64,000 bases of DNA from Erythrocercus mccallii (Eukaryota; Chordata; Aves; Passeriformes; Dicruridae), in NCBI GenBank assembly GCA_013397435.1, contig VZRG01002541.1, positions 1 through 64,000 on the forward strand, read 5' to 3'. Position 1 is the stretch's first letter. Each line of letters opens with the position of its first letter. Below the pieces are notes generated by a model. The model was not told where the DNA came from. It ran no database searches and saw only the letters and a list, made by a program, of their open reading frames with translations. Positions 39,801 through 53,030 of this stretch are shown one piece after another. The translations under genes and the position numbers were made by a program.

Positions 39801-42800
39801 CTTGTGGCTTATCAGTAGTTGGTGTGTTCAGCTCCCTAAACTAAGAGAATTGAGGGGATTAGTTAGAGGAGAAATGAAATGTACCTAATTAATTCCCCAG
39901 ATCCCTGCAGATTATATGGCATGTTTGGAACAGCGGGAAATTGTGACTGAAATTAAAAAATACATGCCTACAGCAGCGATGCTGAGAAATGCAGCCTTTT
40001 TTCCTACTACTACAATATCAGTGATACATTAATAAGGGCTAATAAATTTCACAGGATTTTTGTAATTTTATAACATATTTTCCTGTCACTTTTTTTTTAA
40101 GCACATAAAATTTATGGCAGTTTCAATTTGTCAAAGTCTCAAATGAATTTTATATTTCAGTTCCTCATTCTAACCCACTTTGGAAGAAGTGTCTTAGTTG
40201 CCCCTATATATTCTTACTTCATAGTGGGGAAGAAAAAGGTGCTGTTTATAGAGTATATGACAGAACTTTTCAAAACCTATCTTCAGGAGAAGATTACAGA
40301 AATATTTCTCTGAATTCATGCCAATGTCTTCAGAGTTCTGCTATTATTTGTCTTTTCAAACTGCATAAATTGAAACTAATATAAACTGCAGGTCCAGTCA
40401 CTTTTATAGAAATGATTGCCAGGTGCTTCTGCCTGTGTTGATTACAGATTCCCTGTGTTTTCCTCATACGGAGTATAAATAAATATCTTTCCTTATTTGT
40501 CTATTCTTTTCTGTGGTCCTCTCACATGCTCTCATCCATGGAATTGAATATCCACTAGGGATGAAATTAATTTTTGTGTGGGAGATGTGGAATATTCCTG
40601 CCAGTAGGTAGAAATATTTAAAAGTGGAATTTCAAAGGTAGGGGTCTAACGAAAGAGGAGCTAAAGAGGAACATTTGCATTCTCCTCACTGCCAAACTAC
40701 AGGACAGCACAGAGAAGGGACAGAGAATGTGAAAATAGCTCTGGTAAACATTCAGAGAAATAGTAATAGATAGACAGGAAATCAAGTACTTTTTCATAGA
40801 TTCTGTAAACAAGAAAGTTATTCTGAACTGACCACAGGGAAGGACAGACAGGAATTCAACAAAACCACTACTGTGTGAAAATCACTCAGCTACATCAGTT
40901 CCCATAAGACAAAATGATTCAATTTTCAATCCATCAATCATTTGCCATAATAAGGGAAGTAAATACATCATTACAGATGGCTATCACAGGATCCATGCCT
41001 TCTACTTTCAAAATTAACACCTGGGGATTCCTCCAGTACTTCTTTTCCATAAAACAGTTAATTGTAAAATAAATAATTAGTTTTACTACAGCATTTCAGT
41101 GTGAGCAGGAAACCATTATTTTGTGACTTTATTTCAACAGCATTATGTCTAATATAAAAAAAAGAACAAACAGTTGAGTAGTTGTGGATGTCTGTCACAT
41201 TCCATTAACCAGACTCTACCTACCAATAGCTTCATAAGAGCCACTGACTGACAAATAATTTCATAAAGAGACAGCAAATTAACACTATGCAGTTGTCTTC
41301 ACTTGCAGATTTCTAGACTTTTTATATTTTAGAACGATATCACTCATGTAAGACAAAACACCTTGTAAAAAATATCTAAAAATGTACAATTAACAAGCTA
41401 CTTATATTTTGCATCTCAACCAAAGTTTGCTGTGGTGTAGAAATGTATCTGTTTGAGGCATTTTTCGTTAGGATTATGAAGTGTTTGATTACAAACATCA
41501 AAAAAAATACAGAAAACCCACTCAACTGAAAATCCTTTCCTAGTTTCCTTTCTCTAGTATCACTATAATTCAGTAATTTCAATCCCTTGAAGTTCATGCA
41601 CACATTGTCTCCATTTTTGAGAAATAATGAATGACTTAATTTTTTTTCCAGTTTGATTCCTGAATGAACTAAAAAATAATCTGTGTCACATTAATTTAGC
41701 CACATGCTAGAAGATTTCATGTGCTACTCAGAATTTTTATCTCCTGGAATATCTAAGATTAATTTGTAACCTAAACTGAAACCCAAAGCACCTCAAAAAG
41801 CTCAAGAAATTTATGTCTCATACCTAAGCCAGAGAGGGAAAGGATGTGGGATCCTGCCTATAACCATCTCTTGCCAGTGGCAGACAGAAAGCTGAAAAAA
41901 TTTATCCTTTGAGAGAAATAGAGTTACCAGTGGAGTTCCTCAGAAATTGAATTTTCAGGTTGGTTTGGTAAAGTTTGGGGTAGAAACTTGAATTCCGTTC
42001 AGTAATTCAGCTCTTGCAGGGTGCAGCCTTTCATTCATCTTCAGTTCAGTCAGCTGCAGCCAGTGCTGTTCACATTAACAGGCCAGGCCCACAGCTTCAT
42101 CCACCTCTGGCTCCTCTCAATGAACTCTTTGCAGAAACTTGCTCAAGCATCTGCTTCACTCTCATAAAGCACCTGAAGACCTACCAGGCTGAGCCAACCA
42201 TCTCCTAGAAACCTGCATAATAATTTAACAATGCACATGTTTCCAAAGGGAAATATATGTAGTATGACCAAAGTATTATGCAAATGTTGTTCTTACAATG
42301 ACTTAGCCCTGCCAAAATATCTTATGCTATTATACAAGCAGTGCATTAAGCCATGTCATTGCTGACAAAAGTAGGCAGGAGCTGGACCAGATATCCTGCA
42401 GCCTCAGCCTGAATGTATGGATGCCTTGGGGGCACACTAGCTATTAATTTAAAATTCTGAAACTAATTATGTATGTCAGGGTGACCTCTTCCTAATCTAC
42501 ATTCATCACAGAACACAAGCCTTCTGTCTCTGTTGTTCCCATAATAAAATAGCTGCTGATAGACTTATATAATTGACTGTATCTGAAGTGGACTCCTACC
42601 ATGGTGTTACATTCAAATTGTATGTAATCCCAGTTGAACAAAGATAAGCAAAAAATAATCCAGCTATCTCAAGTAATTAACTTCTAAGGTTACATAGTAA
42701 CATCAGAAAAAAATATTACCCTCGATCTTAAAAACAATGTAACAGAGTACATAGAAGTCACATTCATTGCTGAGCTACCAAGAAATTATTTGCAATATTT

Positions 42801-45782
42801 AAAAATGCATGTAACATAATACATAGACATTTCTATTTTTTTATCCCACAAATAGCTTGACACGTTCAAGATGCACTGCTGAAATATGCACCTACAGGCC
42901 CCTCAATCTGATAGTGGGATTTTTAGAGATGCCTAAAAGAATTAAGTACCCAATCATCACTGACTTCTAAAGGAAACAATATCTAAACCTCGTTGAATTT
43001 TAAAGAAAACAAAGGAGCAAGCATGGTAGAGCTTTCATCCTCTGTTGGACATCTACCCACACTAGAATAATAAACAAAAAAAGAGGTGCTGTCGCTTTCT
43101 TCTCCAGCCTACCTTGGAGAATTCCTTAGTCACATCGCTTTAAGAGACACCAGACTTACAGTCCATTCACATGCCCAACTTAGAATACTAACAAGATCAA
43201 ATCCCAACAGCCTTAAATTCCCCTTTCTTGGCACTGTGACTCCAGTGAGGCTGGTGACTGAGGAAATTCCAAACGACTTGGAAATCCTTTAGACAGTGGT
43301 TCTGAGAGCATGGAGCTCTGCAGAGCTGCTCACTTTTGGGAGCAGTGCCACAGTCTCAAGCCAAGTGACTCAGACACACAACAATCTTTATAGGATCATG
43401 TCTCTTCTGAAGATCTTTAAACCCCAAATAGCTTCACTGTATTGCATGTGTGAACAGCAAAATGAAATTGAAAGGTCATCACTAAAGGGAGACTGATCTC
43501 TGAAATATCCTGGCTCAACAAGCACACGGACTCCAAGGAGACCTCTAAGCTGCAGTATTAGAGGAACAGAATGCAATAAGCAATCAAAAAAGCAAACTTT
43601 GTAATAATAATGTGAGGAGACAGATACATCTTTTTTGAAGAATGTTCAATTTCTAGTGTCAAGGAACAGAGAGCTTAGTGAGGCAAAAATTCATCTGTTT
43701 TTGCTCTTAGAAAGCAATTATGAGAGCAGCTACACTACAGAAAACTGGAATAACACTTTAAAAGATGTGAACAAGATCCAGCTTAAAAATCAAAAGTACG
43801 TTTATATTCAGAAATTAATATTAACTTCTATTACCAGGAGTGCATCAGATGTCCTAAAAATCACCAAAGCAGCAGTCTGTTGAGATGATGAGATACAATG
43901 AGGAAAGGAAATAGCAAATGCATTAACTGATCTGTGTGATATTGTACCACAAATATTTGATTTTATCAGTAACAAACATTAATTTAACACTTAACCATCA
44001 GTTAAAAACATTAGCATTTTTAATAAGCAGGTCAGCATGAGCTACTATGACACATATCAGAGTTGTAAGTGTAAAACAGCTGCACACTTGAACCAAACCA
44101 AAGCTTTCACACTTCTGTTTTATTTACCAAATCAACTCTGTTCTGCAGTAACATTACTCAGTTTCTCTCTTACTTGCAGCCTGATTTCCCCAATATTTAT
44201 TTATGCTAATAATGAAATATTAAGAGTTCTTCTTTCATTGGAATGCATTCATTTGCACTGTGGAGTGGTCCATTAGAATCCATCTCCTCTGGAAAGGATG
44301 GACACTCTACTCTTAAACGCTTCATGCTTTTCTAAAGGAAACACTTCAGACCAACAGGTTATTTGGCTCAAGTGACACGTAGCTGGAGGAAGCTGCATGG
44401 ATCTTCACAGAGCACACTACAACATGTACCAGCCAGCTGTGGGGAATCCAGCTCACAGCTGTGAAAGACCTATGAACACCACTTCAGGTAAAGATGAGAG
44501 GGTTTTGACCTTATCTCCCTCAATAAACCCACACAAGTCCTTTCCAAATAAAGCTTTCCCCTGGATAAATTTTGTACATGGGAGGACAAGCACTTGTCAC
44601 CTTATGCACTGCAGGTAAGATCCAAACACTACAGTGACAGATGCAGTGTAAGGGTTAGGACAGAATAAAATCCACAGCATAGAACATCTTCTTATAGTCC
44701 TGAAAAACTGACAAAGCACTACTTTACAGCTGAAATTACTTCTCATGCAGTTTAGCTGCCTATTTTGCCCATTTGAAATGTCACTCACTAACATTCTAAG
44801 AAAACATGAACCCATTATGTTTACTGAAAAACTCATGTGAACTTTACTGAATGCAAAGCTGAGCTCCTATAACAATACTACTACATGGGACTAGAGAATC
44901 TGGGTTTACAGAATTCCCTACTGAGCTTCAGAAGAAAATATAAAAGACAACTTACTTTGCCAGAGACTGGTACTATGCCCTCCCTGAAAGGAGGTTCTCT
45001 GTAGAAGCCACTTTTGATATTTCATATTTAGAGGTCTCTCCAAAATCAAAAAACATACCATTTCAGGAAACATTCACAAAACATCAAGTACTATAATAAT
45101 GGAGAAAATATTTCTTCAAAAGACCAGCCAGCTTATCTAATGCTTTCTGTTTATATTCTTTATGTTCTTACTACAGCTTCTACAAAAGATGGCATTTCTT
45201 TGTGAGATTGTAGCACATTTTTTTTAGACTTCCTATGTGTAAACTTATTCTTTTCTCAAGGAACAGTCTTACCTTTTTTGTGTGTCTGTTTCTTGCAGCA
45301 GGATGTGTGTGTGTAAACTACATAAAATTTTCCATTTAGAACAACACATTTTCATTTCTTTCATTATTGATGAAGAACATTTCTAAGGAAATATGCAAGC
45401 AAATGGTACACGTGTCTGTGAGGAGTTTTTGAAGTAATGGCAAAAGAGCAGAACCACTCAAATCTTAAAAACCTTTAAGATGTGCAGGTCCAGAACTGAA
45501 ATTTTGATCTCATGTTATGGAGCTTAGCTAGCAATCAAGAAGCTGAAATTCCACAGTGCAATATATTCACAAGTCACAATAGACCACCCAGTCTTCTTTC
45601 TGTCATTCAGACATCACTGTCCCTACTGAAGCTCTCAGGCATTTTCTGATACACCAGACAGGTTCTAGTATATAAATAGCCTTATCACAACAACAGTAGG
45701 TTATCTCCCTTCTTGTGAACAACAGCTGTGAATATAAAAGTCATTATTTACCCAAGAGGAATGTCATTAGCACACAATAGTT

Positions 45783-45812
45783 TTACTTTATTATTTACTT
45801 TATTATTTACCT
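45783..45812. repeat. 12-bp tandem repeat, unit TTACTTTATTAT
   Basis: Two full copies and a partial third in an AT-rich setting. It is a simple slippage repeat. Confidence 0.8.
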
Positions 45813-47559
45813 GATGCTATGCTAGCAATTCTGGTGTAATTTAAGTGATGTCCCCATTAAAGTGGTGAATCATCTTTTCATTAATACAGCAAGAAAGCCA
45901 TCAATATGAAAATTGCTTATTCAAAATCACCTTAGGTAATGTCCTTATCATGCTATCTAGGGCTTAATTTTAATCTGTGTATTGAGCAACCTGTGAAGCA
46001 GCAGCTTCCAGAGGTATCACCATCCCAATGTTCCCTCAATGGCTTTTATTATTCTTTAGTCAAGAGTTTTGAAAAAAGCCCACTTTTTTTCCAGGTAATC
46101 TCTCTATTTTACATGCACGATGTTGCATTTAGGAAACCCCAAAGTGCACCTATCTCTCATTGCAGGTAAAAGATTTAAGAATGAAAGTCACCTTGAAAAT
46201 TGCTAGAAATTGAATTTTGAATTATTTTTACATCTTTTTTTTTTTAACTGAACACATTTAGCATCTGTGCTCAGCACAGCATTCAATGAAGGGCACCTAT
46301 TGGCAACCCAAGAGTCTCTCTTAACAGTAATTAACTTCCAATTCTCAACTTTGCATTTCAGCAATGTTCTCTCTAGGAGTACCATGACATAAGATAGCTC
46401 TGTAATTCCCTTCCAAAACCAACCCCTCATTCCTTGCATAGAAACAATCTTACAGTTTTGGGGCTATGCAATGTCAATACATGGAATTAATAGAACGAAC
46501 TCTTCACTGAATGTCTCTTCATCTCAGAATATTTACATATCTTTTCAGCACATATTAGTACATGCCAGGCTAGGCAATAGGTCTGAATCAGCAATCTTTC
46601 TTTAGTATTAATAACAGGATTCTTCTGTTGACCTACTTTAAAACATGAGATCATATCTATTCTGATAAGAGTTTTCTCCCAGTTATCACTACCCCTGCGG
46701 AAAGAGCATGGTAAGTCAGAACTTTACCATCCACTGCATGACAAAAAGGCACTTCTAAATCTTTCAGAAGCTTGCTCTAGTTCAGGAGACAAGTGTTTAA
46801 TGTGTCTATGGCAGTGACAGCACCCATGCACTGCAGACAGGACTAACCTGGACTTTACCGGATGCTCACCACGCTATCCAGAGCTTCTTTGTTCTCAAAG
46901 CTTACAGTTTTCTTCTTATTATTCCCTTGTTCTCACTAACATAATGCTCAATAACATCTTAAATGAGATTTGCATTGACTTCCAAAGCAGTGAGAAGTGA
47001 AAAATAAACATACTGAAATAATAAAGTGCCAAGCACCGTGACCATCAGGCATTTGCATTATATTGTACTTTTGAGAGAAGAGAGTCGTCATCAGAAAATG
47101 AAACTTCTGAACAAACCTCTTTATACAACTGATCTGTTGTAATTAGAATTCACTGCTGAGTCTATGCACTTATTTCTTAGGACTTCATCCTGAAGTTCAA
47201 AGTTACATTTCTTGTCACAAACCTCAGGAGGATCCAGAAGTGGTTACTGTTGGGGGTTAGGTTTGTTCCTTTGTACTTAGAGAATTTTTCTCCGTAAAGT
47301 TGCTAGGAGACCAAGTACTGGATGCTTATGGGTGCTTGACCAAAACAAAGAGGTGGCCAAAGGCGAGTTTTGGGGTGGATGCTTTCTGATAATGGCCCAG
47401 CTGTTAAAACTGGCTGAGGCAGTGTCTCTTATCTCTTTCACCACCCATCCTCCCTCCAGGGGGATATATGCTGTTAATGGGCCATTAAGGCTCACCTTAA
47501 TTACATCATCCCACTGTGAGATGCTCCACCCAGTGGGAGGGGCCCAGGAGCTCCTACCT

Positions 47560-47569
47560 AGATAAAAAC
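47560..47569 (+). promoter_or_regulatory. TATA-like box of the solo LTR
   Basis: AGATAAAAAC sits about two fifths of the way into the LTR, just before a GGGACTGAGG stretch where transcription would begin. It marks the U3/R boundary region by position. Whether the promoter is still active cannot be read from sequence. Confidence 0.5.
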
Positions 47570-47845
47570 GGGACTGAGGAACACCAGATATTCCTGTTTC
47601 TCTACTGGATTTTTTCTGGAGGAAGATGGAACCCATCTCTCCACCACTGGACTTCTCTATGGGATCATCTCCACTCCACAGAACCTCATCTGTTACTCCA
47701 GGAGGATTCATCTGGACTGCTTCTAACACCCTGCCCAACCGGGTGTCAGGTCACATCCCTGACTCTGTCAGGGGTTTCCTAGGGTTTTTGTTTGTTTTGT
47801 TTGCCTGTCTTTCTGTGCTAGTACAGTTGTATTTCTAATATTGTT

Positions 47846-47851
47846 AGTAAA
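47846..47851 (+). terminator. Poly(A)-type signal AGTAAA of the solo LTR
   Basis: AGTAAA, a common variant of AATAAA, lies about 280 bp after the TATA-like box and 150 bp before the LTR end. That is where the R region would close. It supports the plus-strand reading of the LTR. Confidence 0.4.
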
Positions 47852-48217
47852 GAACTGCTATCCCTATTCCCAAAGCTTTCCCTGAAAGCCCTTAATCGCA
47901 AAAATTATAATAATTTGGAGGGAGGAGGGTTTACATTCTCCATTCTAAGAAAATCTCCAGCTTCCTGCAGATACCTGTCTCCTCAAACTGAGACCCATGG
48001 AGATCACACTTTTCCAGGAAACAAGTGATGGGAAATGACAAGTTACCACAGATCCTGTAATAAAGCTGCTGTTTAGATGCTAAGGAGTTTCAGAAGTACT
48101 TCTGTCTCCTGGTGATCACACTGGGAGTGTAGATATGTGGATTCCACATGGATGTACACAGGGAGCTGCTTTGCTGCTCGGATTTCATCATTTCAGTTTG
48201 ACTTTGCACTCCAACCT

Positions 48218-48244
48218 TACAGTGTAGCTGTACCTTACACTGTA
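48218..48244. repeat. Stem-loop, arms TACAGTGTA / TACACTGTA
   Basis: Perfect 9-bp arms with a nine-base loop, about 220 bp beyond the end of the solo LTR. The arms are too short for a miRNA precursor. Confidence 0.35.
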
Positions 48245-51200
48245 GGAGATGACACCAATAACATCCTCTTTCACAAATCAAAAGAAATACCAACACTCAG
48301 AAAAAATTCAGAATCATTGTATCACTAATAAGTTATACAGAGGCTTTAGCACATACTGTAGGCAGTCTGTGAACTAATAAATTATACCACATACTTTCTC
48401 AAGATGCATATTCTGCTGAGTGACTTGGTGTGAGAGCTAGTTACCAAATTTTCCTTTCTTCCAAGAGAGAATGAGCCATGAAAAATAATTTCTTGAGCTA
48501 ATTTAAAATGGTTTGAGTAGACTTACAAGTTGATTTGCAGTAGTTCTTTTTAAATAATTTTATTCTTAATATTCCCCCCAAAATGTATTTTTTTCTATAA
48601 TCCACTATTTGTGATTCTGAGTGGATGACATTATAAATGTAGCAATAATCACACATTTGGTATAGCTTGCTCACACAATATGATGCAGGTAGGAGCACAG
48701 GAAAATGGGTCACTAGAGCTTACCGATGTGCAGCTGTCAAACCTTTCATTCATCTCAAGCTTTGGTGGTTTCTGGACAAATGCACTATGATTGAAATCCC
48801 ATTGCAGAAGTAAAGCTTTCAAGGTAAAATAGTATTTCATTTTCATTATCATGAAAGAAAAGAAGAAAAAATGTCTGCAGGAGCAGAATACCACAGCAAT
48901 ATGTTAACACTGGCAATTGCAATATTGTTAAGTGTAAATAGAATGGTGTTCATGGCTGTCTTTTCCTTTCCCCTGATCCTCGTTTCTCTCCTCTTCTTTC
49001 TTTTCACTCTTCCAGTAAACAGAAGTTATAAACAAGAAATGAAGCACCAAAAAGATGTGCTTTTGAGACATTTTTCACAATATCACTGCCCTCTCTGGAA
49101 AAAAAAAAAAGCCATCACTTTGTCTTGGGCACTTTACAAAGAAAGGCAGAAAATGGCAAAATAAGCTTATTGTTACATATTAAGCAAAACAGTCTATTTA
49201 CATATTAAAGAACAAAATCAGAACATTTTGTCTGGTGGTATAAATCAACTCTCTCCTGGAAGAAGGCTGCCCTCTGTCCTTAACCCTATGAATTTGTCAC
49301 AACAGCATTCCCAGTACTGTTCTACCAAACACAAAAAGAAGCAGCAGAGTGTCTCTAGTGCAGCAGGACTCTCATGCCAGCCCTCTCTGTCCTTTTCCCT
49401 TGGGTTAGCAGGAGCCTCTGGAGCTGCCAGGAGCAGCACTGCCAGGCAATATTTATTTCATAGCCAGACCTACCCATCAGGGCTCTGTACTGCAGCAATC
49501 AAACAAGGGAGTGTGGGGTGAAATTAACCACCCAGTGCCAGACTGCCCACAGCAAAGTGGGGATGGTCATGGAGTGAACTGTGCAAATGATGCAGGCATT
49601 GAGTGAAGGATTTGAATTACTTGTAAAGAAGATGGTGAGGTATGGCCATGTTGGAGGGACCAGCAATCATTATCATCCAAATTTTGGAAGCATAACCATT
49701 AGGAACAGAAAAGGAGGCAATGCAAAAGGCATCAGGTTTAGATGAAAATATTTCCCAGGGATGATGCCCTTATCCAGCTCTAATGGGAGCAGGTCAAGCA
49801 CTACACAGCAAGCCTGTGCCACCTGATGTCAGGATCACATAAAGGTCCTCATTTCATTAAGCAGAAAAGAGTTTATTTAGTGGTACAGAGTGTGGCCTCG
49901 AGGATCTCTGACCAGAAGCCACCCTGGCCATCTGCAGTCAGACACAAGTGGCTTTCTGGCATGGACTTCCCTGCTGTCCCTGCCCAGCAGCAAAGAAAGG
50001 GCTGTTGGCTCTGCCAAACCAGCTTGAAAGAGGTCTGTAACCAAGGTAGTGCTTGGGGTCTTGCTCAGAGCCTCCTGGAACAGAAACCTGATTGCAGCCA
50101 GCTTACTTAGGCTTTTTTTAAATTCACTTACACTCAGCAGTATAATTTTTTCCTCTGTCCTTGCCATGTCCCAATTTACTTTTGCACATTCTACTCATTG
50201 GGTGAGTTTGGCATTTCACTAGAGAGAGGAAGATAACAGCAACAAGGGCAGCACTGCACCAACCTCAATACAGGGCTCTGACACGAGATAAGTATTCAAA
50301 ATAGTGTGCAAAAGCCTGGGAACTTGAAATATTCACTTAGGCAGCACTGAGTGCCCCAGGCATTACCTTTCCTGGCTGTAATCAACTTTTTATGGCACGC
50401 AAATGTTTATTGCTATACAGGAAAAAGGAAAAAACCCTAATTTTTATCCTTTCCATCAAACAGTGAGAGCTCTACAATATCACTGCACCAAAATATTAAT
50501 GGAGATGGATTGCTGGATATTGCAACTAAACATCAACGTTTCCTTGATCTTTGACACCTAAAATGCTTAAAAAGCCAGCAAACTCAATGATACAACAAAC
50601 AGCCCTCTTCCTAGGAAAGTTTGTGTCTGACTTCTTAGATACATGATAAAGGGTAAGCCTAAAACATCTGCTGCAAGATAGGCTTCAGAGAAATCTAATT
50701 AACACCATGTCCAGGAATGATGGGAGCAAACGTATCCTGGATAAAGTCACTGACAAGAGATCACTTTGTTATGCCAAGACAATTTTAGCTTAGAAAGAAA
50801 AAGATTTGGAAAAAGTCATAATTGAAAAAGGTCATACAATATTAAAATGACAAATTATGGCAAAAGAAGGAGAAAAACACATCTCACATAAGAAAAAACA
50901 AAATTTCACAAGAGAAAAAGAAGTTGAGGGGAGAGATCCCATCCTCACTTACACTGGACCTTGCAGCTGTGAAGGTCAATATATTAAAAAATGGCTGCAG
51001 ACATTCTGATGAACAGAGCAGTGCCCTGAGCTGTTACAAAAACTTTAGAGCATGTTGAAAGTGCTGCCTGTAATTAAAGCCCAAATAATGACCTCAAAAT
51101 ACTGAGAGCCGATACCACTGTCTTTTCTGCTTGCATTCAGCAGCCAATCAGCAGCTTGGAATCTGAATGATGTAATTGCTAACATGGTCTAGGATAAGTT

Positions 51201-52086
51201 CCCTGTAATCTACAATCAACTCCTCTTGTCACCTAAACAAGAAGGAAAGCAGCTCTTTTCTTTCCAAATATTACCATCTTACAGCTTTGCAGCTCCCTTA
51301 AATAAAAACAAACTCAGACCTGGTTTTGAGTACAAGTGAATAACTCTCATTGTTATATGTACGGCCTATGTTTTACAGTGATTTTCACTTTATTGATTGG
51401 CATTGCCCAAATCTATTTCATTGCCTCCTCAAAGGACTGAATTCACAGAAGGAGGTAAAAAAAAAATACCAAGTTCATCATATTTAGAACTATTTCTCAG
51501 CATCTGGGCTGCCTCTCTTCACAATGACCTTTCACTGGTAGCTTTTCAGAATCATTTTCAGAGTAACTGACGAGAAGGAACAGCAGCCAGGTTTGCTCTA
51601 AGTTTTGTGATAGGTGTCTGAGAGATTAATGTTTTTATTAAAAGAACCTTGATTGAATTTTCTGATAGAAAATTGTTCATAAGCACATGTCCCCCCTTAT
51701 TTTTGGATCCTAGGTTGGTTTTCTTGCTTCCAGAGACCCCGTAGGTAGAGGGAAAGAAGAGACTAGAGAGGCTAAAGCCAGGCAGTGCTCAGGTGTGCCA
51801 TGGTTAAATGGTAGGTGGCAGCACAAAACAGACTGTCAGGCTCAGGCTCCGTGTCCATTTTAGCACCAGTTTGGACAACAGTTTTCCTCTTTGATCAGAG
51901 TTCACAGGTTCCCATAAATAACTGGTGACTTCATTGTACTGTCCACTAAATATTTCACTTGTGACAGGTCACGTTTCAGGAATGAAAACAGATTTGACAC
52001 AGATTGCAAGTAACACACTCATTCATTTTGACTTACAATTAAAAAATTGTCACCCCAGCGTTATTAAATAGGTCCAAGGAGACTCC

Positions 52087-52158
52087 TTTTTTTTCAGGGT
52101 TCTTTTTGGTGTTTTTTTTTGTTTTGTTTTGGTTTTTTTGGTTTATTTTTTTTTAAAG
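52087..52158. repeat. T/G low-complexity tract
   Basis: Long T runs broken by G or GG over about 70 bp. It is the strand complement in composition of the tract at 33.55 kb. It may be slippage-prone. Confidence 0.8.
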
Positions 52159-53030
52159 TAGAGATATGCATTAGAGCAATCTTTTGTCACATATTTATGG
52201 AGTAAGTAGTGTCTAGTGGGTAGAGAGGAAGCTGGCAAAGAGGCTTCCCGAGTTTTACATTTAAGGTAAACCACTGATCTCAATGCTGCTTTTGGCAAGT
52301 CACTTTTTGTGTTAGACTTGATCTAAGCACAATATACTGTAAATAATGCAGGTGTGCTGAAGTCTATTTCGTCTCTGTAAATCATATTGCAGGATTTATG
52401 CAAAGCAGAGACCCAAACACCCCTGTGGTGGGAGGGGTATAAAATCCCAACTGGAATAGAAAACCCAGTACTGCCTTTATTAAGGTTTCAAGGATCAGTC
52501 TCAAAACAAGCAATTTTCATACTATGTACACCTCCTTGATTTATTTTATTAAAATCTTTCCTTCAGCCACTAACAAAATGACACATTCTGTTAAATGCTA
52601 ATAGTAAGGGCAGTTAGACTTTTTTTTTCTTTTTTTTAGTTTCATGACCAATTTTTCCATCAACTTTAATCCTGAATAGTTCCTTTATGCTATGGTTTTG
52701 CATTCACTTTGAACATAGAAAAATGAGACTATACACTTTAAGATAGTGAAGAAGCAAGCTTTTGATACAAAAATTTGAATGGTTCTACAACTGTTATTTA
52801 GCTTTCATTGTAGTATCCTGAGATGGGATGGAAGCAGACATCCCATCTCCAGCATTCCATAATTGCTACAAAAATGAAGGCAGAAGGCTATTTTCAGTTG
52901 GCAATTTCTGTGCTGCTTATGTGTAATAACAGTAGAAAAAGACGATATTAAGTTATCCATCAGCCTTGGAAGGATTCTCCATGTTCATGAGACAGTAAGA
53001 AAGAAGCCTTTAAGATGTTAAATCAAATGC

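Larger units (their letters stand above)
31800..47247. other. Gene-free unique DNA before the solo LTR
   Basis: AT-rich, with a few A-rich tracts and the 35.6-kb enhancer-like block. A 73-codon frame at 44,397-44,618 ends on a consensus donor (CTGCAG|GTAAGA) but has no convincing acceptor. I see nothing else in it. Confidence 0.6.
47248..47997 (+). mobile_element. Solo LTR of an endogenous retrovirus, passerine type
   Basis: The block starts with TGTTGGGG and ends with ...GAGACCCA, giving the TG...CA ends expected of an LTR, and is about 750 bp long. A TATA-like AGATAAAAAC lies at 47,560-47,569, and an AGTAAA poly(A)-type signal at 47,846-47,851, so the LTR reads on the plus strand. The 3' third (AATAATTTGGAGGGAGG, then a TTTACATTCTCCATT-like stretch and ACCTGTCT) matches an LTR type I remember as common in songbird genomes; the family name (a TguLTR5-like group) is from memory. 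No second LTR, primer-binding site or gag/pol/env remnant lies nearby, so this is a solo LTR left by LTR-LTR recombination. The flanks (GGTTAC before, TGGAGA after) do not form a clean target-site duplication, so the exact ends may be off by a few bases or the duplication has decayed. A 153-codon frame on the opposite strand (47,277-47,738) is a by-product of the moderately GC-rich LTR. Confidence 0.85.
47998..53030. other. Gene-free DNA after the solo LTR
   Basis: Contains the stem-loop at 48.2 kb and the T/G tract at 52.1 kb. GC-richer stretches at 49,250-49,520 and 49,860-50,100 may be old repeat remnants. Near 51,140 an AGCCAATCAGCAGC stretch with a CCAAT box lies in an otherwise unremarkable sequence. 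Confidence 0.55.

Noticed and set aside
47277..47738. 153-codon open frame on the minus strand
   Set aside because: It lies wholly inside the solo LTR and antisense to it; LTRs of this type do not encode a protein there, and the frame follows from lower stop density in GC-richer DNA.
49850..50110. Possible old minus-strand LTR end with AATAAACTC-like poly(A) signal
   Set aside because: No TG/CA ends or target duplication could be placed and no family was recognised; the signal is a single hexamer.
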